Source: Ursus arctos
Lineage: Eukaryota > Chordata > Mammalia > Carnivora > Ursidae
Reading direction: 5' to 3'
Length of the DNA: 64,000 bases
Assembly: GCF_023065955.2 (NCBI RefSeq)
Contig: NW_026622997.1
Location: 5,380,001-5,444,000, forward strand
Both the position numbers and the translations under genes were made by a program. The notes beneath the pieces were generated by a model. It searched no databases, was not told the DNA's origin, and worked only from the letters and a program-made list of their open reading frames with translations. Positions 1-12,800 of this stretch are shown piece by piece; positions within the stretch are counted from its first letter, which is position 1; each line of letters begins with the position of its first letter.

Positions 1-1689
1 ACAGTAATAAGTAATCCCTTACCTATATGATTTGCAAAATTCAGTTTTTCAAGATGAAAACTCTAAAGATAATACTAAAGTTGTTAATTGAAATTATTTT
101 GGAAGATTAATAGTCAAACTATTTTGGTTGTTCACTTTACATGAGGTCTCAACTTCAGTCAACTTTAAACAAACTAAAAATCACTATATGACTATGCAAG
201 ACTGAGGTTCGGTTAGTGATCATGAAGTCAAAACTATACAAAGAACAGAACTAAAAACAGTTCATAAAAGTGAAACGAACACTGACAATTTCTAAGTGTT
301 TTTGGAATCTGAGAAAGAGTAAATAAACTGCTGACACTGCAGTGCCATATGCCCTCTGTTCTTGAAAGGATGTTTAGTCTTTAAAAACAATAATAATAAA
401 AGGTAAAAAGCCTTATCACTTAATGTCACATGGCCAGTAGAATCTTAATTTTCTATTAAAAAATTATCCAGAGGCCACAAACCATTATTATTCACATCAA
501 TGGCTGTACTAGTTAAATTTCATGGCTGAGAAAATATGAAGATAACAGAGAAGAAACTTTGAGTACCTTAAATAAATATTACAAAGGGGAGACCTGGAAA
601 CTCGGAATCACTGAATCACCTAATTAGATGAAGTAGAAACCAAAAATCTCTAATAGCCTGGCACTGCCATTCCCACACTCCTTGCCCTCTTGTGATTCCT
701 CACTGAGGCCATGTTCTAGGATCTACCATGGAGTAACAATGACCAGCAATCATAGCCTCTGAAGTAGTGACAGGACTGTGCCCCTTTAGAGACGAGAAAA
801 CCCCTTGAATTACTCTTTTCCAAAGACACCCTCTAAAGGGGTGAGCTGATGAGAAAGACCTACATCCTACCCCATCAGGAATTCTGACTGCTATTTCTGG
901 TCTTCAGCATGCTAGAGGCACCTGCTTATTGGGAGAAGCTCCAACTCTGGGGTTGGGGAAGGAGGTGGAAAGACAGCCTTCCTCTGCATCGCTCATGAGT
1001 AAATTATGTTTCTCACGTAACAACTAGAGATTCAATGGAGATAGATATGAGCAACTGCTTGTGGACACTGAAGCTTAGTGACCAAGTCTTACTGTAGTAA
1101 TCACTGAACATGCAGGAAACTTGGGAGTGGTTGCATCATGATTTTTCCTATTTTCACAGAAATATCACAAGTAATTTCATAACCTTGAATAATTTAAGAT
1201 AAAGAAGATAATTTAAGAACAATGTCAGTGCTAACAATTATGTCCAATACATGCTAATCATTGGAGATAATATTGAATTTAGCTAAATTCACTTAAACTA
1301 GGCAATGTCACATAGAACTGCTGATATGTTGGATATACTTTATACTCACATTTTAACTCAAATACAATTGTTCAAAATTTAGAGAGTGCATAAGGCTAGC
1401 ATATGAGAATTCACAGAAGATATGAAAATGAATGCCAAAAGGCTTATTTTAATTAAATTCAATTCAACAAATATGAATATCTATTGTGCGCCACCCTAAA
1501 AAAGTGAGTAAGAATAATAATGGAAACTAGATCACATGATTAAGCCTCCTAATGAAAATAAAATTGAGATAAATCACTACAAAACCATATAGCAAATACT
1601 TGAAAGATAACAAACCAAGGAGTGACCTGCACATTTAGTAAAACTGTATACTAATAAACTACCCATCTTCATTCACTTAACATATACAG
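1..1689. other. EXOC2 intron, no recognisable feature
   Basis: AT-rich sequence downstream (in gene sense) of exon l. I see no exon, no SINE and no confident repeat. A degenerate ancient repeat could be missed by eye. Confidence 0.5.
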
Positions 1690-2660
1690 AGCATCTTCTG
1701 TTATGTTGAGACTGTGCTGAACACTGAGAGTGTAGATATGAAAAAATCAGCCACTGTGCTAAGTCGTCTGAGCACAGAAGAACAGCAACAAGCAGATGAT
1801 GTATCAGTGCTACAAGGGACAGAAAACTGCATCAGGAGCAGGAGGGATGGGGAAGACCAACCCAACCTGGAGGTGTGCAAGGAGGCAGGAAGGAAAGCTT
1901 CCCAGAGGACGGAGTGCCTAATTATCAGGAAAGAGCAAGAGCGGAAGAGGCATGGCGCTGTCAGGACTGAAGTAGCTCTGACTGCCTGCTGCCTATAGAA
2001 GGGATGCCTGAGAGGTACAGGGAAGGAGTGTGAAGCAGGTAACAGACAGCCGCCACATGCCAAGTGTAAGCATTAGCAATGCCTACGAATTTTAGGTTTT
2101 AGCCTGAGGGAGAATGGGTCCTCCTGGACTGTTTTAAGCAGAGAAATGACAGATCCCATTTATAGTTTGGAAAGATGAGCTTTTCAAAAAGTTAGAGGTG
2201 AACCTGAAACAGGCAAGATTGGGTGCTGGCACCAAGAGAACCCTCAAGCATCCTGATAAGAAACAAAAATGATGAGGGGCAGAACTCAGAAATGGGAAAG
2301 AGGGGACCTGCAACTAACTGTTTGCTGGAACAAGAGGGAAGGGGGGCCTTGGTTGATGTCTTCACCCCTTCCCAGTGTGAGGAGGTCTGGCAGCAGAAAG
2401 AGCTGATCTGAAGATGATGAGAAAGGAAACTGATGAGCTTACTTTTGGACTTGCTAAGCTGAAGAGGTCTCTGGAATGTTCCAATGAAGATGTCTACTAG
2501 GAAGGTTGACAGACCTTGAGCTCAGAGGAGAGAGATTAGACTGCAGACGTTGATGCTGGAGGCACCAGTCAGTCTACCATTAGTCAATGAAATTGCTCAG
2601 AGAGAGTCTGAAGACAGTCTGGCAAGAACAGAGAAAGATAGAGTCCTGAGCATATCAGGA
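1690..2660 (+). mobile_element. L2 LINE remnant
   Basis: Diverged sequence with L2-like phrasing in the plus orientation: a run about total body and growing tract at 2090-2160 (ATGGGTCCTCCTGGACTG, then GCAGAGAAATGACAG), and at 2440-2540 TTTTGGACTTGCTAAGCTGA followed by GTCTACTAGGAAGG and GAGCTCAGAGGAGAG. The family call is by memory of the L2 consensus. Chance frames inside it are not genes. Confidence 0.45.
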
Positions 2661-2832
2661 GTGCAAGGCTATGCAAAGGAAGAGAAACCAATCCACAAAG
2701 GAAACTGAGGGCTACCAAATAGCAGTGGGATGAGAGATGCCACAGAAAGTCTCAGGAAGAGGGTTCAACAATGGAAGTACTACAGAAACATGGACTATGA
2801 AAAGGAGTGAATGCATCACGGATTCCCAACTA

Positions 2833-3162
2833 CAGCTGACCCTCGAACAATGTGGGGATTGGGGTGCTGACCCCCGCACAACTGAAAATCCACATATAAC
2901 TCTGACTCCCCCAAAAGTTAACTACTAATAGCCTACTGATGACCAGAAGACTTACCAATAACATAAACAGTTGATTAAAACATATTTTATATGTTCTATG
3001 TATTATATGCTGTATTTTTGCAATAAAGTAAGCTAGAGAAAAGAAAATGTTATTAAGGAAATAAGGAAGAGGAAAAACATTTACAGTGCTGTGCTGTATT
3101 AACAAAATCCACGTATAAGTGGAATTGCACAGTTCACACCCGTGTTGTTCAAGGGTCAAATG
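2833..3162 (+). mobile_element. MER2 (Tigger-type, TcMar) DNA transposon remnant
   Basis: About 330 bp, non-autonomous. The left end CAGCTGACCCTCGAACAA and the right end TTGTTCAAGGGTCAAATG are imperfect inverted terminal repeats, and a TA target lies at 2831-2832. The internal phrases CCCCCAAAAGTTAACTAC and TAATAGCCTACTGATGACC fit MER2. It encodes no transposase. Confidence 0.8.
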
Positions 3163-3577
3163 CATAGCATCGGAAGTGGCTTCAGTGTGAATAGTCTCAA
3201 TGGGGGGTGAAGGCAGACTTTGCAGGATCAGAGACCAAGTGACACAGTAACACAGATAGCATTAGCATGGACTCTTTGAGGGAAGACAACTTTTTAAAAG
3301 CTGGGTTGCAAAGAGAAGAGTGATGGGGAGTTACTGTGGGGATTGTGATTTATAGTTAGGGTGACCACACTGCTGGTTCAGTGCCTAATATCCTAGCCTT
3401 ACCCCCGGACTCTCAAGAGCTTATAAATAATTTCGTTATCTTAAGATGGTTGAAATCTAGAAAATTAGAACCACAAGTAGTAAGTGATAATTATATGCAA
3501 GGCACTGAATCAGATGTTATGAGGACACAAATAACTGAAACCATCTGTCTGCAAGACACTTAAAACTTAGGATGTAC

Positions 3578-3630
3578 ATGAATGTGTGCATGTGTGTGCA
3601 TGTGTGTGCATGTGTGTGCACGTGCATGGC
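3578..3630. repeat. (TGTGCA)n microsatellite
   Basis: Repeated TGTGTGCATG units, about 8-10 bp each, in intron. Length variation between individuals is likely. Confidence 0.85.
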
Positions 3631-4053
3631 CTGCCACGTAACAACTCCTTTATTTTTGAATACCTGAGATTGCTAAACTACTTCCACAAAAATTTGGTAC
3701 AGCAAAACTAAGGCTTTTCTTTTCCCATAAGATAATTTATATACATATACACAAGGGGAGGTGCCCCAAATAAGAAAGGAAAAGTGGTCACTGGATGCCA
3801 TCCTTCTCAGCCATCTTAAAGAGAAGGTGGAGGCAGGCCAGCCAAGGGAGAAGCAGAAATCAGGCATCGGGCTGGTCCAGAGAGTTCAGCTCTTTTAGTC
3901 TAGTTCTTCTAAGACTGGGGAGAAAGGACAGGGCAGTGACATTTAGTTCACCTTCACCAGCAGCGGTCTAAGAACAGTAGGGGCAATATCTGAGTATTGT
4001 GTATTATTACCTTGAGTAGAAAATAAAGAGATTTTATTGAAAAACCCTTTTGA

Positions 4054-4253
4054 GGGGTGCCTGGGTGGCTCAGTTGGTTAAGCGGCTGCTTTCGGCTCAG
4101 GTCATGATTCCAGTGTCCTGGGATGGAGCCCCGCATCAGGTTCCCTGCTCAGCAGGGAGCCTGCCTCTCCCACTCCTCCCCACCTGTGCTCTCTCTATCT
4201 CTGTCACTGTCTCTCTCTCAAATAAATAAATAAAATCTTAAAAAAAAAGAAAA
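4054..4253 (+). mobile_element. SINEC (tRNA-derived carnivore SINE)
   Basis: Starts GGGGTGCCTGGGTGGCTCAG and ends with a CT-rich stretch, AAATAAATAAATAAAATCTT and poly-A. It is flanked by a perfect 15-base target duplication, GAAAAACCCTTTTGA, at 4039-4053 and 4254-4268, so the boundaries are firm. Confidence 0.96.
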
Positions 4254-4489
4254 GAAAAACCCTTTTGATATCCATCCCTTGGAATTCTGAAACTTTCAGT
4301 CACTGCTCTATAAAAATACTTAAATAATTTGGAAGTCTATCAATGTGAAAAGAAATCTCCACATATCTGTTTAAAAACTCTCCCCAAATGGGGCAATAAA
4401 AGACAGGTAACACAAAATATGCATATTATGTTTATGTACTAAAGAATTATAAGAGAGGTTAAAAGGTATAATAGGGATTCAGAAAAAAA

Positions 4490-4770
4490 ACAATCCTGTC
4501 AGGGTTGATGGGAAGAAGACTTGCCAGAAAAAGCACTCCTTTCAGAGGTGGGCTCTGAAGCACGCATAGGCCAGTCAGGGAAGTGATGACCAGGCAGCGA
4601 GGACACTAGCCAAGGCACTTGTGGGAGCTATAAAGAGGTCATTGGTGCTGTTACCGAACAAATATTTACTGAGCAGGCATTATGTACCAAGCAGTAGTTT
4701 AGATACTGAAGATACAGAACTCAAGAGGCAAAATTTTCTGTTTGTGAATTTGCAAATTTGTGATGAACTC
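4490..4770 (+). mobile_element. L2 LINE fragment (diverged)
   Basis: Contains phrases typical of plus-orientation L2 flanks, for example AAATATTTACTGAGCAGGCA followed by TTATGTACCAAGCAGTAG. Boundaries are approximate. Confidence 0.35.
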
Positions 4771-5269
4771 TTCTGGTGGCATTTTCTCACCTGACCTGAT
4801 TAAGGATACTGATTATCACTCTTCATCTAAGTATTCATGTTTCCTTGCAGAAATCCTTGCTGGGAATGTGACATAATATATGGCACATGCACTATATCTT
4901 TCTAAAATCCAAAAATACCAAAATTCCAAAAGTCATCTGGGCCCAAGAATTTTGAAAAAGGGATTGTAGATCAAAACCTCCAGACGCTATTGACTGATGA
5001 TCCTGAGAATAATTTATTGTTAAAAGTCATGTTTGTTCACTTAAATTGGTAATCAACCCACTAACTATGACCTCATGGGTTTAGCTTTAATAAGTTCAAC
5101 CAGTATAAAGGCCAGTGCTAGAACCACAGATACAGCATTCTCCCTTGTAAATAATTATTTTACAAATAAAATGAGTACTTTTCACAAGTTAAATTTAAAA
5201 CACCATGCCGATTGTCCATTGGCCATGTCGTTTCTTCAGGTTGGTGGCTGGTATGGTGATATTTAAGTT

Positions 5270-5690
5270 TAAGACCTGAATGACAAAAGTGAGGCAGTTC
5301 TATGAAGATAAAGGAGAATTACTGCCTAAGCAAAGGAAAAAACAGGCTTGAAGAGGTAAGGTGGAAGGACATGGAAAGTCTGGGCAACAAAAAGGCTCAC
5401 TGTGCTAAAATACAGCCGGAGAGAGGCCATGGGGTGCACTCGTAAGTGGCGGGCAAAGGGCACCAGGCCGGGGCCTGCCCTGCACTGCACGTTTTACTGT
5501 AAGTTTAATGGGAAGATATTGCAAGGATTTTAAGACACTGATAGGATCTGATTTAAACTTTAAAAGGATATATTTGGGATATGAACTGTAACCCAGTCTG
5601 GACACAGTAAAGTATGTATATAGAAAAGTAACAGAATTTAAGGAAAAAAGATTAATTATGGCCACACGTAGGTAGAAAGCCTCAGATGAC
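5270..5690 (+). mobile_element. L2 LINE fragment (diverged)
   Basis: ATGGGAAGATATTGCAAGGA, then ATAGGATCTGATTTAAACTT and AAAAGGATATATTTGG track the L2 block seen in many mammals. The small GC-rich patch 5400-5490 is part of it. It is not a gene or CpG island. Confidence 0.45.
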
Positions 5691-6722
5691 TATAATGGCT
5701 GTGATTTCAGAACATAAAATACCTAAGGTCGCCTAAAATATTTTTAATTTCATGATTCTAGTTTTTAGTTTTGACTTACGACATCACTATATTGTTACCA
5801 CCTAAAGTGAACACTACACAATAAAAACCCTAAGGTGTTTAAAGATTGAACAATTTTATCACCATCTAATAAAAGCATTACACAATTAAAAAAAGGTGTT
5901 TAAAGCAATTAGGTAAAAGAATGAAGATTAACTCAAACCTGTTAACAGTTCACTGGTACATCTATTTATATACATTCAAAAAGAATCTATGTCTAATATA
6001 AACATGACCACTTCTATGTAAGACTACTTCTAGGCAAAAATGTTATTAGGGAGCTGGGTTCTATGTATTCCACACATTTCATACAAAGGAATAACTATCT
6101 GATCCATCAAAAAGTTTATTTGACTCAGTAAGCAACAGATAATTTTAAAATATGTATTATGAAGTGTGATTTAAGGGACTTTCATTTGATGTCACGAGAT
6201 AAAACTGGAATTGTGTCAGTCATCCTTCTGTGGTTCAATTTTCTTTGCTTAATTACTATAATAATCATTCTCCTAAACATTTTTCTTCTATCCTTCACCT
6301 TGTCAGCATTAATAATTAGGTCTTATACAGAAGTGACCAAATTTCTTACATAAATTTTTTGATGACAGTCACAAAGTCATTGTATAAAACTGTCACTCAT
6401 AGTCTGTTCTATCTATGCAATAAAGACATATCCTGGGAAGCAAATATGCATTACTAAAATGATCCAATATTATAAGGTATAATTATTTTCTGGAATTTAA
6501 GAATAATTTTAAGTTTTAAGTATGAATAATAAAAAGTGCACTAAATTCCAAACTATCAAAAAATGGGTTTAAGCTACTAAAAAGTTAAAATCAAACTAAT
6601 GGGAAAAAATATGAATAAAAAGAAAAGCATTTTAAGAATACACTAATTGATAAAATCCATATTTATTACTCCAGATGCACTGGACTACCTCTAGAGAACG
6701 TTAGTAACTTGAAACCGTTTAC

Positions 6723-6864
6723 CTGTTGGAGGCAGGCAGTCTTTCCAATCAAAATAGCCTGCATAAATTCCAGGTTCCAAGGAGCCAACTATAGGATCTG
6801 CTTTCAACTCAATGTAAGTTTCAAAGAGTCTTTGGTCTAATTCTTTTAACGAGGCCATGCTAAC
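6723..6864 (-). CDS. EXOC2: EXOC2 coding exon l (142 bp, about residues 747-794)
   Basis: Acceptor TTTATAG and donor GTAAACGG. It encodes [20 protein letters not shown], then [20 protein letters not shown] and KDCLPPT, with a final G opening a split Gly codon. This is the most 3' exon in the window. The sequence from 6722 to 1 does not contain the remaining C-terminal exons, so they should lie to the left of position 1. Confidence 0.95.
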
Positions 6865-9800
6865 CTATAAACACATAATAAAGAATAACTATGAGTTTTT
6901 TATTTGAGCACGAGGGAAAAAGTAAAATAATATAAATACTTCAGCACATTTTACAAGTACTTATCATTTTTCCTTTATCATTTTACAGGAAAAAAATCAT
7001 GATTTTTATTTTATTTTATTTATTTTTCAGTAACAAAGACCACTCCCTCAACACAACTTATTTAATAGGAATTAATCCCCACGTATGGACTACACATAGA
7101 AAGTTCAGCCCACGTGAACTGTGAGTTCCTGATGGCAGTAGAAGCAGAACAGGATGAGGAATGTAGCCTCAGTCCTACGAGCCTATGCCTGGTCTCACTG
7201 GCACTCAAGAGGCCAAGAAGTTGCAGAGTAGGTGGGCAGAGCGCTAAATTTGGGAATACAGAGTCTGTTGGCTCAAGGGCCTCTGCGGTGGACTAGTGGT
7301 GATGTGTCTGCTTCTACACCATAAGTCAAGCATCTACAAAGAGGAATATCTGTCATGGAGTGAAATTAAGCTGTAGAAAAGACAAGCAACAACTTGAACT
7401 TAGAAAAATAATGAAAACCTTTAAGGAGATGAATGTACAATACAAAACAAGACTTACGGAGAGAACACGCATGATTTTCAAAGATAACAACTCAGTAGTT
7501 TAACTGGAGGACTCAATGGTCACTACAGAGACTGAAATTAAGTGCAATAAGTATTTCAAGGCACAGAGTAAAAAATGTAAAGAGGTGGAAATTATGAAGG
7601 AAGAAACTTAGAAGACAGATCCACAAACTCTCATATGAAAGGAAACAGAAATTCAAGTAGAAGAATATGAACTGTCACAGAAGAGACAAGAATTAAACAA
7701 GCAACAGAATAAAATTTCTGGATCTAAAGACTGACTTTGCAATTTGAACAGGCTTGCTGGGTTCTAGGCTAGATTTACGAGGCGCTGCAAAAACTGTTAA
7801 AGTGTCAGATTTCTAAATAATTAAAAAAGAGAGAGAGAAAAATTTTAAGCTTCCAGTTAAAAAAAAATGGATTACTTACAAAGAAGAATGAGTCTGACAT
7901 CAGATTTCTCAGATGTTGCACGGGAACTTAAAGTCACCGGAATAATATCCACAGGAATAAAAGGAATTCAACCCAAGAATCCTATATTAAGCCATGATGT
8001 CATTCACTCAACAGAGTCCAAGAAACATATTTTTAGTTATACAAGGATTCAAAGAATATATATCACTCATGTACTTGACAAAGGGCTGTATCCTAAAAGT
8101 AAATATATCAGACTGAGAAGGATGAACGATTGAGGATAACAGTGGCAGGCAATGAACTTTGAGTTCTCCTTCATCCCTCTCTTTCTCTAATATTTAGAAA
8201 CATCAATCTAAACAGATGATAAGAGATACTCTAGACATGTGAAATAAAATGCTAATACTTGAAAGAGAGGAGCCATTCAAAAAGGAAATACTAACAGTAG
8301 AAAAAGAGAAAATTAAACTCAAAGAAAAGCACCAATAACAAAAGTGGGTTGTTTAACGGGTTATTACAGTTTTATGTCAGTAAGTATGACTACATAGAGG
8401 AAACTGAAAAACTGAAAAACACAATTTCTAAAAATGGCACACATATCCTCTATGTATTAAACTGAGTCCATTATTTAAAATGCTTTCACACAAGCATTTA
8501 AGGAAGAAATTTCACACACAAACTTTTTCATAGAACAGAGCCTGAGAACATTTCCTACTTTGTTTAATGAGATAAGCAAAACCTGATGTCAAAACCTGAC
8601 GAGAATATTGCAATAAAAGAAAATTACAACTCATGAACAAAAACATAAAAATCTTAACAAACTGCTGGCAAACTGAATCTACAAGTAAATAAAAAGAATA
8701 TGTTATAATGAAGTGGAATTCTTTTAACAGATGACAAAAAAAGGACTTGATAAATATCCCCTCCGACCACTTAATTTAAGATTGTACTAGAGATCCTACT
8801 CCATGCAATAGAGTTAAGAAAAAATACCATGAAATAAGTAAAACTGTCATTTTAAGACATATTCTAAAGCTATAATAATATATGTATAATAATAACACAA
8901 TATTAACACAATACTTAATAAAAGATAGCTCATAGACCTGAATGTAACAGATAAAACTACAAAGCCTCTGGGAAAAAATATTCAGGGCACTGAAGCAGGT
9001 AAAGATTTTGACAGGATATAAAAGGCATTAAACATTTTTAAAAATGATAAATTGGATCTCATCAAAATTAAAAATTTCTACTCAAAAGACAGCACTGTAA
9101 AAACAAAACAGCAAGCCAGAGACTGGGAGGAAAAATATATATCTGACAAAGAACTTATATACAGATTTCTAAAAATCACTAATAGAAAGGTAAACAATCC
9201 AATTAAAATATAGGCAAATGAATGACGAGGCACTTCCAAAAAGAAGATATGTGAATATGAGTATCTAAATGTGTAAGAAAAAGGGCCTAACATCATTATA
9301 TCAGAGAAAGCCAATGAAAGCAACAGAATTGGCTAAAATAAAAAAGAACGGTAATATTAAGCGTTCGTAAGGACAAAATGGAGCAAGTAGAATACTCATA
9401 AACTGCTATAAAATGAGAAGTAAAATGAGACACCCACTCTGGAAAACTATTCAGAATTCCTAATCAACTTATTCCATGACCAGCAATTCCAAGATGAGAG
9501 AGTACAAATGTCCACAAAAGACTTTCACAGCAATGTTCACAAAAAGTTTATTCATAAAGACCTTAAACTGGGGCACCTGGGTGGCTCAGTGGGTTAAGCG
9601 TCTGCCTTTGGCTCAGGTCATGACCTCAGAGCCCTGAGACTGAGCTCTGCATTGGGTCCCTGCTCAGTGGGGAGCCTGCTTCTCCCTCTCCCTCTGCCTG
9701 CCACTCTCCCTGCTTGTGCTTTCTTTTTCTGTCAAATAAATAAATAAAATCTTAAAAAAAAAAAAAAACCAAAACCTTAAACTAGAAACAATCCAATGTC

Positions 9801-12800
9801 TCTTACCATGAGAATGATTAAACAAATTTGAGTTATCCAAACTCAGCAATAAAAGAAAATAAATTACTTATAGATGCAATAAATTTGGATGAATCTTAAA
9901 AATTATTAAGTTGGAGCAAAAGCAGCTAGACAGAAAAGATGTATGGTTCCATTTTACATGAAGTTAAAGAACAGGCAAAACTAATATATCCTGACGGAAA
10001 TCAAAACACTGGTGAGAAGGGTCCCTACTGACTGGAATGGGGCACGAGGGAAATATGTCTTGATCCAGGTGGTGGATACTGGGACATATATATATATATA
10101 TATATATGCATTAAAAGTCACCTATTTGTACACTGAAGATCTGTGTTTTACTGTATATAATTCATACTCTAATTTAAAAAAAAATGGTTGAAAATAAATG
10201 AATGGGCAGATAGATACTAGGCAAATGAAACAGAAAGTGGAGTGGCGGTATTAATGTCTGACAAAGCAGAATTAAGGTCAACAGTACCTCATAAATTTTG
10301 TTGTAAGAATTCAAAAAGATAATTTATGAAACTTATGTAGTACATTTATTTATTTATTTATTTATTTATTTATTATTATTATTTTTTAATGATTTTTTAT
10401 TATATTATGTTAGTCACCATACAGTACATCCCCGGTTTCCGATGTAAGGCTCGATGATTCATTAGTGGTGTATAACACCCAGTGCACCATGCAATATGTG
10501 CCCTCCTTACTACCCATCACCGGTCTATCCCATTCCCCCACCCCCCTCCCCTCTGAAGTCCTCAGTTTGTTTCTCATAGTCCATAGTCTCTCATGTTTCA
10601 TTCCCCCTTCTGATTACCCCCCCCTTTCTTTATCCCTTTCTTCCCCTATGTAGTACATTTAAAGTACATCGTAAATTCTCTCAGCTATCATTATTATTAT
10701 TTATTTCAACATGCCCAATTTTCACTAAAGCCCTGTTCACACTAGCTAATGAATACAGATGTTAGCTAAGTTTGCTTGACCCCTACTATGCAAGGATAAG
10801 GTCTGTTCATCATTAAAGCACTATCTAATAGTGATGAATGAAAGTTAAATGAAAAAAAAAATCCTTAAAGGAAATCACAGTCTAACAGGGAAGAAAGGCA
10901 AGAAAACATTGATAAAACGTTCAAAGAACATAGCTGTTGGGGGAGTGCTTATGGGGTACTTCTAAGGGCACTGGAAAAGGCTTTCTTAAGAAAAGAAAGG
11001 TGCTAATTCAGTAATTATGCAATCAGAAATAGATGTATGCACTAAATTCCTACATATGAGAACTAAGGAGCACCTTTTAAAGTACTTCAAGTAGTTGGTA
11101 ATAACTTACAGAAATACAGAATACATTAGGAGGTAGCATTTCAGATTCAGGGGCAAATAATACTGGTGATAATCTACCATTTTATCTTCTTAGGCAGAAA
11201 TATGCATATCAAAAGATATTCTGACAACATACAGCCTCACCTGTATAGCAGCAAGTGTGCAGCCACACAGGTGCTGAAAAACACACACCTAAGTAGATGT
11301 CTCATTTCCTCAATTTCTATACAGTAGTCTTCAATTCACTCAAAATAGTTAAAGAAAAAAAAAAGAATCAGACGAGATCGGGAGCGTTCACGTATTGCAT
11401 GGAGCACTGGGTGTTATACGCAAACAATGAATCATGGAACACTACATCAAAAGCTAATGATGTACTGTATGGTAAATAATATATCATAATAATAATTAAA
11501 AAAAGAATCATTAATTAATTTTAATGTTCCAAATTTAAATTTTCTAATTTACTATTTTAAAAACTTTTTGTTAAAAATGCTTCTTAAAAAGTATGTTTCT
11601 GAGAAAGAAAAAATAATTTTAAAAAAGTTAATTTCATTTCAAAGATGACAGAAGGAGTACATTGAACTGAGTGATCTCTATGGAAACAAAATCATCAAAC
11701 TACAATTAGAACATCTATCCAAGTGAATATGGATGACTAGGTTCAGTCAAATTAACATAATTTAAAAAATTTTTTAAAGTGGCAAACTGACATTACTTTG
11801 TGTTATTGAAACATGTCAAATGTGGACAAAATAAATGCCAAGTAAATAATTAATTTTTAAAAATAAACTCTTAATCCCTAGTAGAGGTGGCACTATTAAA
11901 ACAAGACAAAACAAAACAAAAACAGGATAAAACAGGATATACTGTCATCCTGAAACAGAAAAACAGTCAATGTCTCTAGCACTTAGAGCCATCATTCCTC
12001 ACTTCCCTCACCTTCCACTGTGACTTACTACTAATCTTTATCATTCCCCAAACTTTTCTTTTTCTGTGAATTTTTTATAATCAAGTTAACTATCTCACGC
12101 CCCATTATTGAGGGCTCTCATAACTGCTCCAATCTTCTTCTTAATAGGAATAGTCTTTTATTTGACTATTGTGACTGTATGTGATTTGGCCACCCACACA
12201 GAATGATCTAAGGGGCATGGGAAATAACTTCACTGCCACTACCTCCTACACTGATGTTTGAAATTATACCACTCCAGAGTAAGTTAATCATTTTCCTTTA
12301 CTTAGTAACAAAACCAAAGTTTCTGGAAATGAAAAACAACTGGAATAAAAGGGCAATAGGCAGCAAATTTCAACAAGATATAAATGAAGAAAAAGGCAAT
12401 GAGAAGAGAGAGCTGAATGAATTATTCTGAATCATTACAGAGAATTAAAGATGGGTGGGGGAAACATAAATGAAAAATGTAAGAGACATGGAGAACAGAG
12501 TAAGAAGGTCTAACATATATCCCACAGGAGGTCTTGAAGGAGAAAAAAGAGTGAATAGAAAAGAATAAATATTGGAAGAGGTAATAGCTGAGATTTTCCA
12601 GAACTGATTAAAGGTATCAATCAGTCAGGGGAAAAACGGCCAACAAAATACACCAAGAGACACATCATAGTGGAACTATGAAATATTAGACACAAAGAAA
12701 ATAAAAAATATCTAAAAAGCAGCCAAAGAAAGACTTTTACATCTCTCAGTAACTGACAAATGAAAGACCAAAACACACGAAAGGAATGGATATAGAAGAC

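Noticed and set aside
1701..2063. Open frames on both strands at 1.7-2.1 kb
   Set aside because: They lie in an L2 remnant, overlap each other, have no splice context and no protein I recognise.
3578..3630. Regular short repeats as a CRISPR array
   Set aside because: Units are under 12 bp without spacers. It is a plain microsatellite in a mammalian intron.
4054..4140. tRNA-like promoter boxes in the SINE heads as tRNA genes
   Set aside because: They are tRNA-derived SINEs with poly-A tails and target duplications, and no cloverleaf with an anticodon arm is intact.
1..6722. Remaining C-terminal EXOC2 exons
   Set aside because: I looked for the expected following coding segments on the minus strand and saw none, so they must lie left of the window.
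10410..10653. Overlapping frames on both strands, also seen at 32168-32438 and 50843-51040
   Set aside because: The same sequence recurs at all three places because it is the L1 3'UTR. It is non-coding.
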